Shown here: positions 44,716 through 52,546 of the stretch, piece after piece
How positions within the stretch are numbered: position 1 is the first letter of the stretch
How the letters are laid out: every line of letters begins with the position of its first letter
Assembly: GCF_014118685.1 (NCBI RefSeq)
Contig: NZ_JACFAK010000001.1
Location: forward strand, 1-64,000
DNA length: 64,000 nt
Reading direction: 5' to 3'
Source of the DNA: Flaviflexus huanghaiensis
Lineage (GTDB): Bacteria > Actinomycetota > Actinomycetes > Actinomycetales > Actinomycetaceae
The notes under the pieces: generated by a model
What the model saw: only the letters and a program-made list of their open reading frames with translations
Told to the model about the DNA's origin: nothing
Database searches by the model: none
Translations under genes and position numbers: made by a program

Positions 44716-44780
44716 GAGACGAGTCTAGATGGAGTACGCGGGGGTGAGATGAGTCTATTTTGTCGACACTGCGTCGACAA
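44716..44780 (-). promoter_or_regulatory. Promoter with operator-like repeats for the efflux gene
   Basis: On the minus strand -35 TTGTCG (44780-44775), 17-bp spacer, -10 TAGACT (44757-44752). An inverted repeat TGTCGAC-N5-GTCGACA (44761-44779) covers the -35 and spacer. A 12-bp direct repeat GAGAYGAGTCTA occurs at 44716-44727 and 44746-44757, 30 bp apart. Confidence 0.5.
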
Positions 44781-45112
44781 GACGATATGTGGCCGACCGA
44801 GCGGCGTCCGTGGTCGATCTTCGTCTGCGGTCCGCGCTCAGCCGACATCAGGTTAGACGACCGTGGCGCGCGGGTGGCACCGCTACCGCCCACGCCTCGA
44901 CGAACCTCAAACGCCGGTGCGTGAATTCTCAGGCGCCCCGCCAGGCGTGCGTGGTCTGCATTGGTGAGGGCGGGTGTGGGGTCGATGATCTAGCCGAATA
45001 CGTGGGGCGCAGTTTCGGTCTCGTTAGGTGCCTCGGTCCCGCCGGGCGTCACGGTCGACGACAGCACCTGCGTCTCCCGTAAAGGTAGGGTTCCGGTTTC
45101 TGGTCGGGGTGG
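44781..45112. other. Intergenic region, no recognisable gene
   Basis: 332 bp between the efflux promoter and the methyltransferase 3' end. A 97-codon plus-strand frame (44789-45082) has no ribosome binding site or known motif. No regulator gene was recognised here although the operator suggests one elsewhere. Confidence 0.4.
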
Positions 45113-45742
45113 TCAGCGATGTCTGCGACGGGCATAGAAAAGGCTGTCATGAACCGTTGTCTCTCGCCCGTCCGATGACTTCGGGGTCCGTGGACGCGCC
45201 TCACAGGCGAGTGTTTCCCAATCGGATGAGTCGAACAGCTCGGCGACGCTCTCGGGAGTGAACAGCAGACCCTCACCGGAGGGTCGCTTGACCCCGGCGT
45301 TCAGATCCGAGGGGTGATGGCCGACAATGAGTAGCGTGCCGCCCGGCGCGACTGCTTCGCCGAGTCCGCGAAAGACCTTCTCCCGTCGTTCGCTGGGCAG
45401 ATGGAGGAAGTGGACGGAGACAAGGTCATAGGCACCAGACTGTGGTGACCACGCTTCGACATCCCTGTGCATCCACTTGATCCGTTCCTCGACACCCGCA
45501 GCCTCCGCATGAGAGGCCGCGCTCGCGAGTGCCACCGACGAGAGGTCAACGGCGTGGACGGTCCACCCTCGTTCGGCTAGCCAGATCGCGTCAGCACCCT
45601 CGCCAGCGCCGATGTCAAGGGCGACGCCGGGGATGCGCTCCTGTGCGGTCTCCATAAGGAGGGGGTTGGGGCTCCCGCTCCACACCGGTCTGCTTGAGCC
45701 GTAGCGAGCGTCCCATTGTTCTTCATCGGGCGTTCGATTCAT
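45113..45742 (-). CDS. Class I SAM-dependent methyltransferase
   Basis: 209 aa. Motif I VALDIGAGEGADAIWLAERG, then VHAVDLSSVALASA (acidic end of beta 2) and LGEAVAPGGTLLIVGHHP (motif post III). Begins DEEQWDARYGSSRPVWSGSP as in TehB/thiopurine-type detoxifying methyltransferases. Substrate unknown. No clear ribosome binding site before the ATG. Confidence 0.88.
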   Translation of the reverse strand: MNRTPDEEQWDARYGSSRPVWSGSPNPLLMETAQERIPGVALDIGAGEGADAIWLAERGWTVHAVDLSSVALASAASHAEAAGVEERIKWMHRDVEAWSPQSGAYDLVSVHFLHLPSERREKVFRGLGEAVAPGGTLLIVGHHPSDLNAGVKRPSGEGLLFTPESVAELFDSSDWETLACEARPRTPKSSDGRETTVHDSLFYARRRHR

Positions 45743-45754
45743 GACGCCATACTC

Positions 45755-46135
45755 TCAGACGACGATCGCATTCGGGAGAGGATCTCGCCCGGCGCACTGC
45801 GCCACGAGAGGCGCGGAGGGCCGTTCCACGTTGAGGCACCCGCTCCGTGAACTTCGCCGTGCGCGTGCCCACCCGATTGTGCCTGCCGCGTGCGCGGCAG
45901 CTGCGTTCCTCTCGGGATCGGTTCGGCTACGGAAGAACCAGTGCTTGACCGGCTCGACGCACGCCAGGTAGGTGACGACCATGAGGGCGAGGACGATGAA
46001 GAATGGGTCCGGCAACGGCAGGAAGCCCAGCAGTCCCGACACTGGAGAGTAGGGGCGCCACGCGCCGAAGGCGACGACTGATATCGTCGCCCAATCGACG
46101 GCCGGCTGTGGAAGAAGGGGATGCGTCGGCGCACG
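45755..46135 (-). pseudogene. C-terminal remnant of a Mg2+ P-type ATPase
   Basis: The minus frame reads AVDWATISVVAFGAWRPYSP, SGLLGFLPLPDPFFIVLALM and VVTYLACVEPVKHWFFRS, i.e. the last two or three membrane helices of MgtA/MgtB-type ATPases. All catalytic domains are missing. After residue position about 45930 the frame runs into unrelated Arg/Ala-rich sequence. Truncated at both ends, not functional. Confidence 0.6.
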
Positions 46136-46608
46136 GTGGCCGTTGAGAATGTTGGGACCGGTGGTCGTCGCGCTCCTCATGCCGCGGCTCCTCCGGCGCC
46201 TGTCCGACCGGCCGGTGATGCTGACGGGAGGCGGCGCACTGCCTATTCTTCTTCTCGCTGGTACGGGAGTGTTCGCTTGAATGGAGGGCGGCGCTCAGTG
46301 GATCGCGCTACTTGCTGTCTGGCTACTGCTTGGAGCCGCAACGTCGATGATCCTCACTCCGTCGGCCCGGCTCCTTCGCCGCAACAGCACTGAGAAGACC
46401 CGGGCCGCGGTCTTCGCTGCGCAGTTCTCTCTCGCACGCGTGCTTCCTCATCACGTACCCTCTCGCGGGCATCCTCGGTGCGGCAATCGGCCTGTCCGCC
46501 GTTGCGCTTGTCCTTGTCGGGATAGGTTTGGTCGGCACAGTAGCCGCGCTTGAGGCTTGGAAAAGCACATCTGCGAGACCGTTCGCAGAACATGGGCAGC
46601 GAGTGTAG
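46136..46608 (+). pseudogene. C-terminal remnant of an MFS transporter, with TGA and frameshift
   Basis: Plus frame reads PVVVALLMPRLLRRLSDRPV then GALPILLLAGTGVFA, a TGA at 46278-46280, then in the same frame WIALLAVWLLLGAATSMILT and ARLLRRNSTEKTRAAVFAAQ. Near 46440 the frame must shift by one base to continue as ACFLITYPLAGILGAAIGLS and ALVLVGIGLVGTVAALEAW, ending TAG 46606-46608. These are MFS-like helices. The N-terminal half is absent. Confidence 0.6.
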
Positions 46609-46806
46609 ACACCCGCGGTGCGAAAAGCGTCGGAGCAGAGTCGCGTGTTTCTTAGCCTCGGTATAGGTCGAGTGAAGCTCTGGCAAGATCACCTCGCTAC
46701 GGTTCTCGCCGCACATCGGAGTGAGTTCGCGCCGAGCCTCGACGTACGAAGCAAGTTCGTTTGAGCCGCCTAACTCCCTGGTCAGGACATTGGGCAATTG
46801 TCAGGC

Positions 46807-46836
46807 TTGTTCGATGACCTTTGTGAGTACTATGCT
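46807..46836 (+). promoter_or_regulatory. Promoter of HdeD-like gene
   Basis: -35 TTGTTC (46807-46812), 18-bp spacer, -10 TATGCT (46831-46836), giving a leader of about 42 nt. Confidence 0.5.
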
Positions 46837-46884
46837 TCGCTCTGAGGAAAACCGTCCAGGATTTCCAGAGAGCCGAGCACGTCG

Positions 46885-47451
46885 ATGACCGCACAATCTG
46901 CTACCGAGTCCACTTCCAACAGGCCCGCCGCCGTTAAAGGCGCGAGACGCGCCCTCCTCCTTGCCGGCCTGGCCGGTATCGGCTTCGGCGCTGCTATTCT
47001 TCTTTGGCCCACGAAAACGGCTGTTGCCTTGACTGGCGTGATCGCTCTCTATGCGGTCCTAGCCGGCATCGTTTATGTCGGTATCGGCGTTATCGGCAAG
47101 GAGCTCGGCACGGGCGGCCGGATCGCCCACATCCTTCTTGGCGCGCTCTACGTTGTGGCTGGCGCTTACGCGTTCTCATCCCTCAAGGAATCCGCCGCCT
47201 TCCTCGCCCTGTTCCTCACGATCATGGTCGGCTTCATGTGGATTATCGAGGGTTTCGCGGCCCTGTTCACGCTTGGCCAGTCCGGCTCTAAAGCGGTAGG
47301 CGCCATTTTCGCCATCATCTCGGTTGTCGCCGGTCTCACGCTGTTGAGCAACGCTATCTGGGGTGCTGTGTTCCTTTGGTGGTTTGTCGCGATCTCGCTC
47401 ATTGTCCTCGGCATCCTTAACGTGGTCCGAGGGCTTACCAAGCAAGCCTGA
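46885..47451 (+). CDS. HdeD family membrane protein (DUF308)
   Basis: 188 aa with six hydrophobic segments in three repeated pairs, pattern of DUF308/HdeD acid-resistance proteins: LLAGLAGIGFGAAILLWPTK, LLGALYVVAGAYAFSSLKES and IISVVAGLTLLSNAIWGAVF. HdeD helps E. coli survive acid at high density; role in actinobacteria is untested. Ribosome binding site weak. Lies just after the pseudogene scar and is followed by a strong terminator. Confidence 0.85.
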   Translation: MTAQSATESTSNRPAAVKGARRALLLAGLAGIGFGAAILLWPTKTAVALTGVIALYAVLAGIVYVGIGVIGKELGTGGRIAHILLGALYVVAGAYAFSSLKESAAFLALFLTIMVGFMWIIEGFAALFTLGQSGSKAVGAIFAIISVVAGLTLLSNAIWGAVFLWWFVAISLIVLGILNVVRGLTKQA

Positions 47452-47473
47452 GCGCACCGAGTTCTTAAGACTG

Positions 47474-47510
47474 AGCCGAGGGGCCGTAGCACTGCTACGG
47501 CCCCTCGGCT
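47474..47510. terminator. Bidirectional terminator, hdeD / multicopper oxidase
   Basis: AGCCGAGGGGCCGTAGC-ACT-GCTACGGCCCCTCGGCT, a perfect 17-bp stem with a 3-nt loop between convergent genes. Confidence 0.92.
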
Positions 47511-47562
47511 TACCGCTGGCAGACGAGCCCGCCAGCGCGGGTACACCGTATGAGCAGCCTTC

Positions 47563-48999
47563 TCACTGAACCTCGACGATCGCCATCATCCCCGCATCCT
47601 CGTGGTCGAGGATGTGGCAGTGGTAGACGCTGCGACCGGGATTTCGCGAGAAGTCGACGAGGACACGTACGCGACCCTGTGCCGGCACATTGACGACGTC
47701 TCGCCAGTCAGGCTCACCAACTGGCTGTCCATTCGCCTCAATGACCTGCATTGGCCACACGTGCAGGTGGAAGGGATGGTCCATCGGTGTCGGATTGCTG
47801 ATGGTCCAGTCCTCGACGATCCCAGCGTCGACTCCTTGGTCGATACGGTCGATGTCGAACGCCCGACCATCGAAGCCCATGTCCATCATCCGCCCTCCTC
47901 GCATTCCCATAGTCATGGTGAACGAGATGTCCCGGGCCCTTGCGATTGGCCTTCCGCGCAGGTCATGAGTGTCCTGCGCGCCGGCAAGCCGAATCGACTC
48001 GGCGGCACCGTCTCCGGTGACGCGGAGCGTCGCGAGCGTGGCGGGCCCCGACAGGCCTCCGCCCATCATTCCCATGCCTCCGCGGCTGTAACCGAGCGTC
48101 TGGACGTCCGACGTGCCGGAACTTAGCGCCACGAGCAGGTCAGCACGGCCCCCCGGAGGCAGGAGGACGTCAGAGATGCCTCGAGGAGTAGATTCCCCGC
48201 CCATATCTCTGCCGAGTAGCTGAACGTCCTGGCCAGGCACGGCGAACCTTATATAGCGGGAGGTGCAGGCATTGATCACCCGCCAGCGTTCGCTGTCCCC
48301 GGCACGTGCCGAGATCTCAGGTTGATGCTGTCCGTTGACGAGCAGGAGCTCGCCTTCCCTCCCCATCATGACGTCGCGCTGCGAGGCAGGGGCGACATCA
48401 CCGGACGCGGTCAGCGAGATATCGGAGATGATGAGCACGCGCTCGCGTGAGGCGGGCACATCGTCGCCTTCGACAATAAGAGCGCCATAGAGTCCGCCGA
48501 AGAGCTGATCGGCGACGGTGCCGTGCCTGTGGGGGTGGTACCACGCCACGCCTGTCGGATGATCGTCGGGGAGCTGGAACGTGTAGTCAAAGCTCTCCCC
48601 CGGCTCGATCGAGAGGAATGGGTTATCCCCGTTGCCGCGCGGGGACACCGCGAGTCCGTGAGTGTGAAGGTTGGTGGGCGCGTCAAGTTCGTTGCGCAAC
48701 CGGACGTCGATGCGGTCGCCCGGTTTGACCCGCCAGGTGCGTCCCGGAAGGGTACCTCCGTAACCCAGCACGCGTGCGTCACGGCCGGCGATGGTTGTGC
48801 GGTGGCGGCCGGCGACTAAGTCAACCTCGAGCCTGCCGCCGCTGCTGCGGAGAACCGCAGGATGAGCAAGTTCGTCTCCTGCGGTTGTCGTCTCGCGCCA
48901 CGGCAACCCGGTCTGGGACAGTCCGACACCGCCGATCGCCACGCCGAGGGTCCCCCATGCGCCGAGCCGGATCGCCTGGCGCCGACTCAGGTCCTTCAT
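47563..48999 (-). CDS. Multicopper oxidase, Tat-exported
   Basis: 478 aa laccase/CueO-like oxidase. Twin-arginine signal SRRQAIRLGAWGTLGVAIGG. Copper ligands in THGLAVSP, WYHPHRHGTVADQL, MDHPFHLHVWPM and YHCHILDHEDAGMM. Two Met-rich stretches (GGMGMMGG and MTMGMRGGRMMDMGF) recall the Cu(I)-binding helix of CueO, so cuprous oxidase activity and copper tolerance are likely. ATG overlaps the SHOCT gene stop by 4 nt. Confidence 0.93.
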   Translation of the reverse strand: MKDLSRRQAIRLGAWGTLGVAIGGVGLSQTGLPWRETTTAGDELAHPAVLRSSGGRLEVDLVAGRHRTTIAGRDARVLGYGGTLPGRTWRVKPGDRIDVRLRNELDAPTNLHTHGLAVSPRGNGDNPFLSIEPGESFDYTFQLPDDHPTGVAWYHPHRHGTVADQLFGGLYGALIVEGDDVPASRERVLIISDISLTASGDVAPASQRDVMMGREGELLLVNGQHQPEISARAGDSERWRVINACTSRYIRFAVPGQDVQLLGRDMGGESTPRGISDVLLPPGGRADLLVALSSGTSDVQTLGYSRGGMGMMGGGLSGPATLATLRVTGDGAAESIRLAGAQDTHDLRGRPIARARDISFTMTMGMRGGRMMDMGFDGRAFDIDRIDQGVDAGIVEDWTISNPTPMDHPFHLHVWPMQVIEANGQPVGEPDWRDVVNVPAQGRVRVLVDFSRNPGRSVYHCHILDHEDAGMMAIVEVQ

Positions 49000-49244
49000 G
49001 TGCCGGACATTCCGTCCAGCCTGCGCCGCCGTTCGTCATACTCGCTGGAGTCGATCTCACCCCTCGCATATCGCTCATCGAGCAGCTCCCGCGCTCGGAT
49101 CGCCGACCCTTGCTCCGGTCGACTATCGCGTGTCGTGAGCTGGCGGATGAGGATGGTCGCGAGCACGACGATGCCGATGATGAGGATAACGAGGAATACC
49201 CATCCCCACGCAGTGCCTCCACCCATATGCCAGTTCGGTCCCAT
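48996..49244 (-). CDS. SHOCT domain membrane protein
   Basis: 82 aa. One N-terminal membrane helix (WGWVFLVILIIGIVVLATIL) after a His/Trp-containing start (MGPNWHMGGG), then a C-terminal SHOCT motif (ARELLDERYARGEIDSSEYD). GGAGGTG is right before the ATG at 49244. First gene of a two-gene unit with the multicopper oxidase; the Met/His-rich start could contact copper (inference). Confidence 0.88.
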   Translation of the reverse strand: MGPNWHMGGGTAWGWVFLVILIIGIVVLATILIRQLTTRDSRPEQGSAIRARELLDERYARGEIDSSEYDERRRRLDGMSGT

Positions 49245-49453
49245 GTCACACCTCCGATGCGAAGTTCGACAAGACGGCAACGGACACGTGCCGCCGTATC
49301 GAGTGGTGGAGACAACCCTACTCCAGAATGACGAGCCAACCGAGGGCGGATGTGAGCAAAGACCCAGGTCGGGGCGGGTATTGTCTGGCGGTATCATCTG
49401 TACATCCGCCACCTCTGTCCGGCAGATGCAGACAGCTCACCGAGGGAGTCCCT

Positions 49454-50440
49454 ATGTCTGTCGCGCTCGCCCGCCTCTCCTCCCAGCTCCTCGTTGAGGG
49501 GCGTGAGCCCAACGGGGTCGTTTCCCACTTTGGGGCCCTGCAGGGGCAGGACCTGCCCGGAGTCATCGCATCCATGGCACTCCGCGCGACGGGTGACAGG
49601 CAGGACGTTATTGAGGCTTTCAATGCAGGAGAGATCGTTCGGACCTGGCCGCAGCGAGGCACTCTCCACGTCGTCGGAGCAGACCGAGTGCGGGACGTGC
49701 TCGTCGTCGCAAGAGAGCGAACCTGGCCGCAGACCGTGCGCCGCCGCCAGCAGCTGGGTATCGATGACGACGTGCTCGACAGGGCACGTGAGACTGCGCG
49801 TGCGGCTGTCGGGTCTGGCATCACCCGGGCTGAGCTCGTCAAGGCCTGGAAGCGGGCCGGCATTGCGACGGAGCAGGGCCGGGCCTACCACCTCATCTTC
49901 CATCTGAGCCTAGAGGGACTGCTGGTGTGGGGGCCGATCAAGGGTAGCGAGCAGTTGCTCGTCGCGCTTGACGATTGGGTGCCACAGGCGCAGACGGCGA
50001 GATACGAAGACATTGTCGCGGACATCGTCACCCGCTATGTCACGTCTCATGCTCCAACAACGAGAAAGGACGTCGGCTGGTGGGCGAACCTACCGTTGAG
50101 GGACGTCGACCGAGCATTCGCGGCCTCCACTCTCATTGAACGTGACGGCTACTGGTGGGGACCAGAGAACTCGGTACCAGCGAGCCCTCGCAGTCTCCAC
50201 CTGTTGCCCGGCTTCGATGAGATGCTTCTCGGCTACTCCGATCGCATGGCCAGTTTGCAGGCTGACCACGTGTTTGACGTCTGCCCCGGGAACAATGGCG
50301 TCTTCACGCCAACGATCATGCTCGGCGGAAGGGTCATTGGAACCTGGAAGAGGGCAACGAGAGAGGTAGCGTTTTTCGAGCAACCGTCGCGGGCACTGAG
50401 GAAGCGGGTGGCGAAGAAGTTGGCAGAGGTACCGCTCTGA
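49454..50440 (+). CDS. Winged-helix DNA-binding domain protein (DUF1006/AlkZ-like)
   Basis: 328 aa of the HTH_42 superfamily that contains the AlkZ/YcaQ DNA glycosylases. FGALQGQDLPGVIASMALRA, TWPQRGTLHVV, a middle winged-helix and LHLLPGFDEMLLGYSDR match. The AlkZ catalytic QxQ pattern is not obvious, so glycosylase activity is uncertain. ATG 49454 follows GAGGGAG. Confidence 0.85.
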   Translation: MSVALARLSSQLLVEGREPNGVVSHFGALQGQDLPGVIASMALRATGDRQDVIEAFNAGEIVRTWPQRGTLHVVGADRVRDVLVVARERTWPQTVRRRQQLGIDDDVLDRARETARAAVGSGITRAELVKAWKRAGIATEQGRAYHLIFHLSLEGLLVWGPIKGSEQLLVALDDWVPQAQTARYEDIVADIVTRYVTSHAPTTRKDVGWWANLPLRDVDRAFAASTLIERDGYWWGPENSVPASPRSLHLLPGFDEMLLGYSDRMASLQADHVFDVCPGNNGVFTPTIMLGGRVIGTWKRATREVAFFEQPSRALRKRVAKKLAEVPL

Positions 50441-50480
50441 TCGTCACAGTGCGCCTCGGAGGTCTGGCTACTGCGTCTCC

Positions 50481-51209
50481 CTATTCGGGGATCTCGATGT
50501 CCTGCGGTACGTCCCATTCGACGTATTCGGTAATGACAGTGAGCGGCTCCGAGTCCGGAGCCTCCATCGTAAGCGTCATCTTCTGCTGACGGTAGTCATC
50601 GCTCACCCAGACCCGGAGCGTGCTGGTCGAGGTCTCGTCCGCGAACTGCGCTCCGAGGATTGTATAGTCGACGCCGTCGATCTCTTCGCTGCCCTCAACG
50701 CTGTAGACGGTTCCGTCAGGGATGTCGGCCGCCGTGTAGGCAGGGTCATGGCTCAGCAGATACGTGTCATAGATCTGGGTGGCCTGGGCAGTCAGGTAGT
50801 CGTCTGAAGAGATGTCGGCCTCCACCCATTCCCCGTCACCAGCGTCCACCCAAGCATCAGCCGCATTCGCAACGATCGCGGTGCCATCAGCGTAATTTAC
50901 TTTGACCGTGAAGGGCTCAGTGTTGACCCGCAGCATCGTCTCTCCCGCACCGTCGACAACGGATGTCGTTGCGTAGCCCTCCGTGTCGGCGAGGGCGAGC
51001 GTCGTGCAAACGATGAGGTCGTAGGCATCGACTTCACTTGACACATCGGCGAGTGGATCCGTGCACTCATAATCCACAGGTTCCGTCGTTTCGGCGGATC
51101 CCGCGGTGTCCGGGGATGCGCCGGTGGTCTCCGGCGGTTCCTCATCGCTCGAGCAGGCTCCGAGGGCGAAGAGGGCGGTGACAACAAGGGCAGCGGTGCG
51201 TCGCAACAT
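50481..51209 (-). CDS. Lipoprotein, possibly LppX/LolA-like
   Basis: 242 aa. Signal peptide with lipobox LFALGAC (lipidated Cys19), then an acidic Thr/Ser/Glu linker and a C-terminal domain rich in beta strands (YATTSVVDGAGETMLRVNTE, VWVSDDYRQQKMTLTME) like LppX/LprG/LolA carriers. Cargo unknown. Outer face of the membrane. Probable leaderless transcript. Confidence 0.85.
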   Translation of the reverse strand: MLRRTAALVVTALFALGACSSDEEPPETTGASPDTAGSAETTEPVDYECTDPLADVSSEVDAYDLIVCTTLALADTEGYATTSVVDGAGETMLRVNTEPFTVKVNYADGTAIVANAADAWVDAGDGEWVEADISSDDYLTAQATQIYDTYLLSHDPAYTAADIPDGTVYSVEGSEEIDGVDYTILGAQFADETSTSTLRVWVSDDYRQQKMTLTMEAPDSEPLTVITEYVEWDVPQDIEIPE

Positions 51210-51215
51210 GCGTTA

Positions 51216-51221
51216 AGCCTA
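51216..51221 (-). promoter_or_regulatory. -10 element, leaderless promoter of lipoprotein gene
   Basis: TAGGCT on the minus strand ends 6 nt before the ATG at 51209. Confidence 0.5.
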
Positions 51222-51291
51222 CGCGAGCACCGCTCGGACTCGGGTCGTCAACGGCGCTGGGATGGCAACCGAAGCAAAAATACCGGTGCGA

Positions 51292-51297
51292 TAGGAT
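51292..51297 (+). promoter_or_regulatory. -10 element, leaderless promoter of phosphatase gene
   Basis: TAGGAT ends 6 nt before the ATG at 51304. Confidence 0.5.
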
Positions 51298-51303
51298 TGT
51301 GGC

Positions 51304-51870
51304 ATGCGCATTCTTGTTGTCTGCACAGGTAATATTTGCCGATCTCCGATGGGCGAGATCGTGCTCCGTGAGCGGCTGGCCGAGGCTGGCCTCAACGCCG
51401 ACGTTGATTCTGTCGGTGTCTCCGCTGAAGAGAGCGGCAACCCCATTGATTCACGGGCCGGCAACGTTCTGCGAGAAGCCGGCTACGAAGTCCCCTCTCA
51501 CTCCGCACGCAGAGTCACCGCGCGCGATCTCGAAGAATCAGATCTCGTGCTGGCGATGACGGTGGGGCATGCGAGGCAGCTGAAGAAGCTCGCCGACAGC
51601 CACGGCATCGACCATTCAAAGATTCACCTGTGGCGGGAGTATGACGAGACGAGCGGCCTGGAGTTAGCTCCCGAGGGAGCGTTCGGCGAAGGCGGTGCAC
51701 TCCACGGTCACCGCAAGGCGGGCCGCGGCTATTCGGACTTCTATTCCTCCGATGGTGACTGGGATGTACCCGACCCCTGGTACGGCGGTCAGGACGGCTT
51801 CTATGACACGCTCGCCGCTGTCGAGAGCGGTGCAGAGGGCATCATTCGGACATTCGGTCCCCGGAACTGA
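51304..51870 (+). CDS. Low-molecular-weight protein-tyrosine phosphatase
   Basis: 188 aa. Active-site loop VCTGNICRSPMGE (Cys7, Arg13) at the N-terminus and the general acid D157 in DPWYGGQDGFYDTL. A bit longer than the 155-165 aa typical of the family, because of an insert of about 25 residues around 125-150 rich in Gly and acidic residues. Substrates unknown. Confidence 0.93.
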   Translation: MRILVVCTGNICRSPMGEIVLRERLAEAGLNADVDSVGVSAEESGNPIDSRAGNVLREAGYEVPSHSARRVTARDLEESDLVLAMTVGHARQLKKLADSHGIDHSKIHLWREYDETSGLELAPEGAFGEGGALHGHRKAGRGYSDFYSSDGDWDVPDPWYGGQDGFYDTLAAVESGAEGIIRTFGPRN

Positions 51871-52008
51871 CAGCGGAACCGCGGGCACAACGCGCCGCGG
51901 AGTCCTGCTCTCGAGTTGGCGACGAGCGAGAGTTCTGTGCCTGGCTACCCGCAATGTCGTGGCCCAGAACGTGGCGCGCGTCGATTAGGTAACCGGCCGG
52001 GAGAAGCC

Positions 52009-52458
52009 TCAGCCTCCAGGTTCGCGCACCCACGACAGGGCATGTCTCGGTGAATAGCTGGAGGAACAGTACCCACAGCTGACATCCCTCGTCGGGAGCC
52101 GGAAGCGCTGGTGCGTGTGGCCAGCCGAGCAGGTCGCCCGCCACGGCGCGGGCACCGTGGGAAAGTCGGGGCCGGTGACCCTTCTCGGATCGGCTCCAAT
52201 GTGCCTCGCCATCCGTTTCCACTGGGCGTCGTGGCCGTGGCCTGGACCAACAAGCGCGTGGGCGATCTCGTGCAACACGGTCTGACGCACCTGTTCTTCG
52301 GTACAGAGCTCAGTGAGATGCTTCGACAGCGTGATCCGGCGAGCAGTGAAGTTGGCCTGCCCAGCCCGTCTGCGGGCATGATCCCACCGAAACTCCCAGT
52401 CCAATCCGTGGCTGGCGATGAGGGTCGTCGCAAGGTGGGAGGCTGCCGCAAGTTCCAT
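52009..52458 (-). CDS. SprT-like zinc metallopeptidase
   Basis: 149 aa. HEIAH zinc motif (H63, E64, H67) with a further His in GHGHDAQWKRMARHIGADP, then a C-terminal zinc ribbon with Cys in RATCSAGHTHQRF and VSCGYC. Family includes SprT/Spartan-type proteases of DNA-protein crosslinks, but the bacterial role is mostly untested. Divergent from the monooxygenase. Confidence 0.88.
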   Translation of the reverse strand: MELAAASHLATTLIASHGLDWEFRWDHARRRAGQANFTARRITLSKHLTELCTEEQVRQTVLHEIAHALVGPGHGHDAQWKRMARHIGADPRRVTGPDFPTVPAPWRATCSAGHTHQRFRLPTRDVSCGYCSSSYSPRHALSWVREPGG

Positions 52459-52534
52459 AACCCCATTTCACCACAGCACCGAGACGGCGGCCGCGCGCCC
52501 CTCGTGAGAAGTCTCGCCCATCCGGTGCATGACG

Positions 52535-52540
52535 TACCTT
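52535..52540 (+). promoter_or_regulatory. -10 element, leaderless promoter of monooxygenase
   Basis: TACCTT ends 6 nt before the ATG at 52547, which supports that start over the internal ATG at 52664. Confidence 0.45.
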
Positions 52541-52546
52541 TGAAAG

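Noticed and set aside
44789-45082. Plus-strand frame as a regulator of the efflux gene
   Set aside because: No helix-turn-helix, no ribosome binding site and low-complexity composition.
46354-46797. Minus-strand frame of 147 codons overlapping the MFS remnant
   Set aside because: Half of it is antisense to the remnant and no family was recognised; no start signals.
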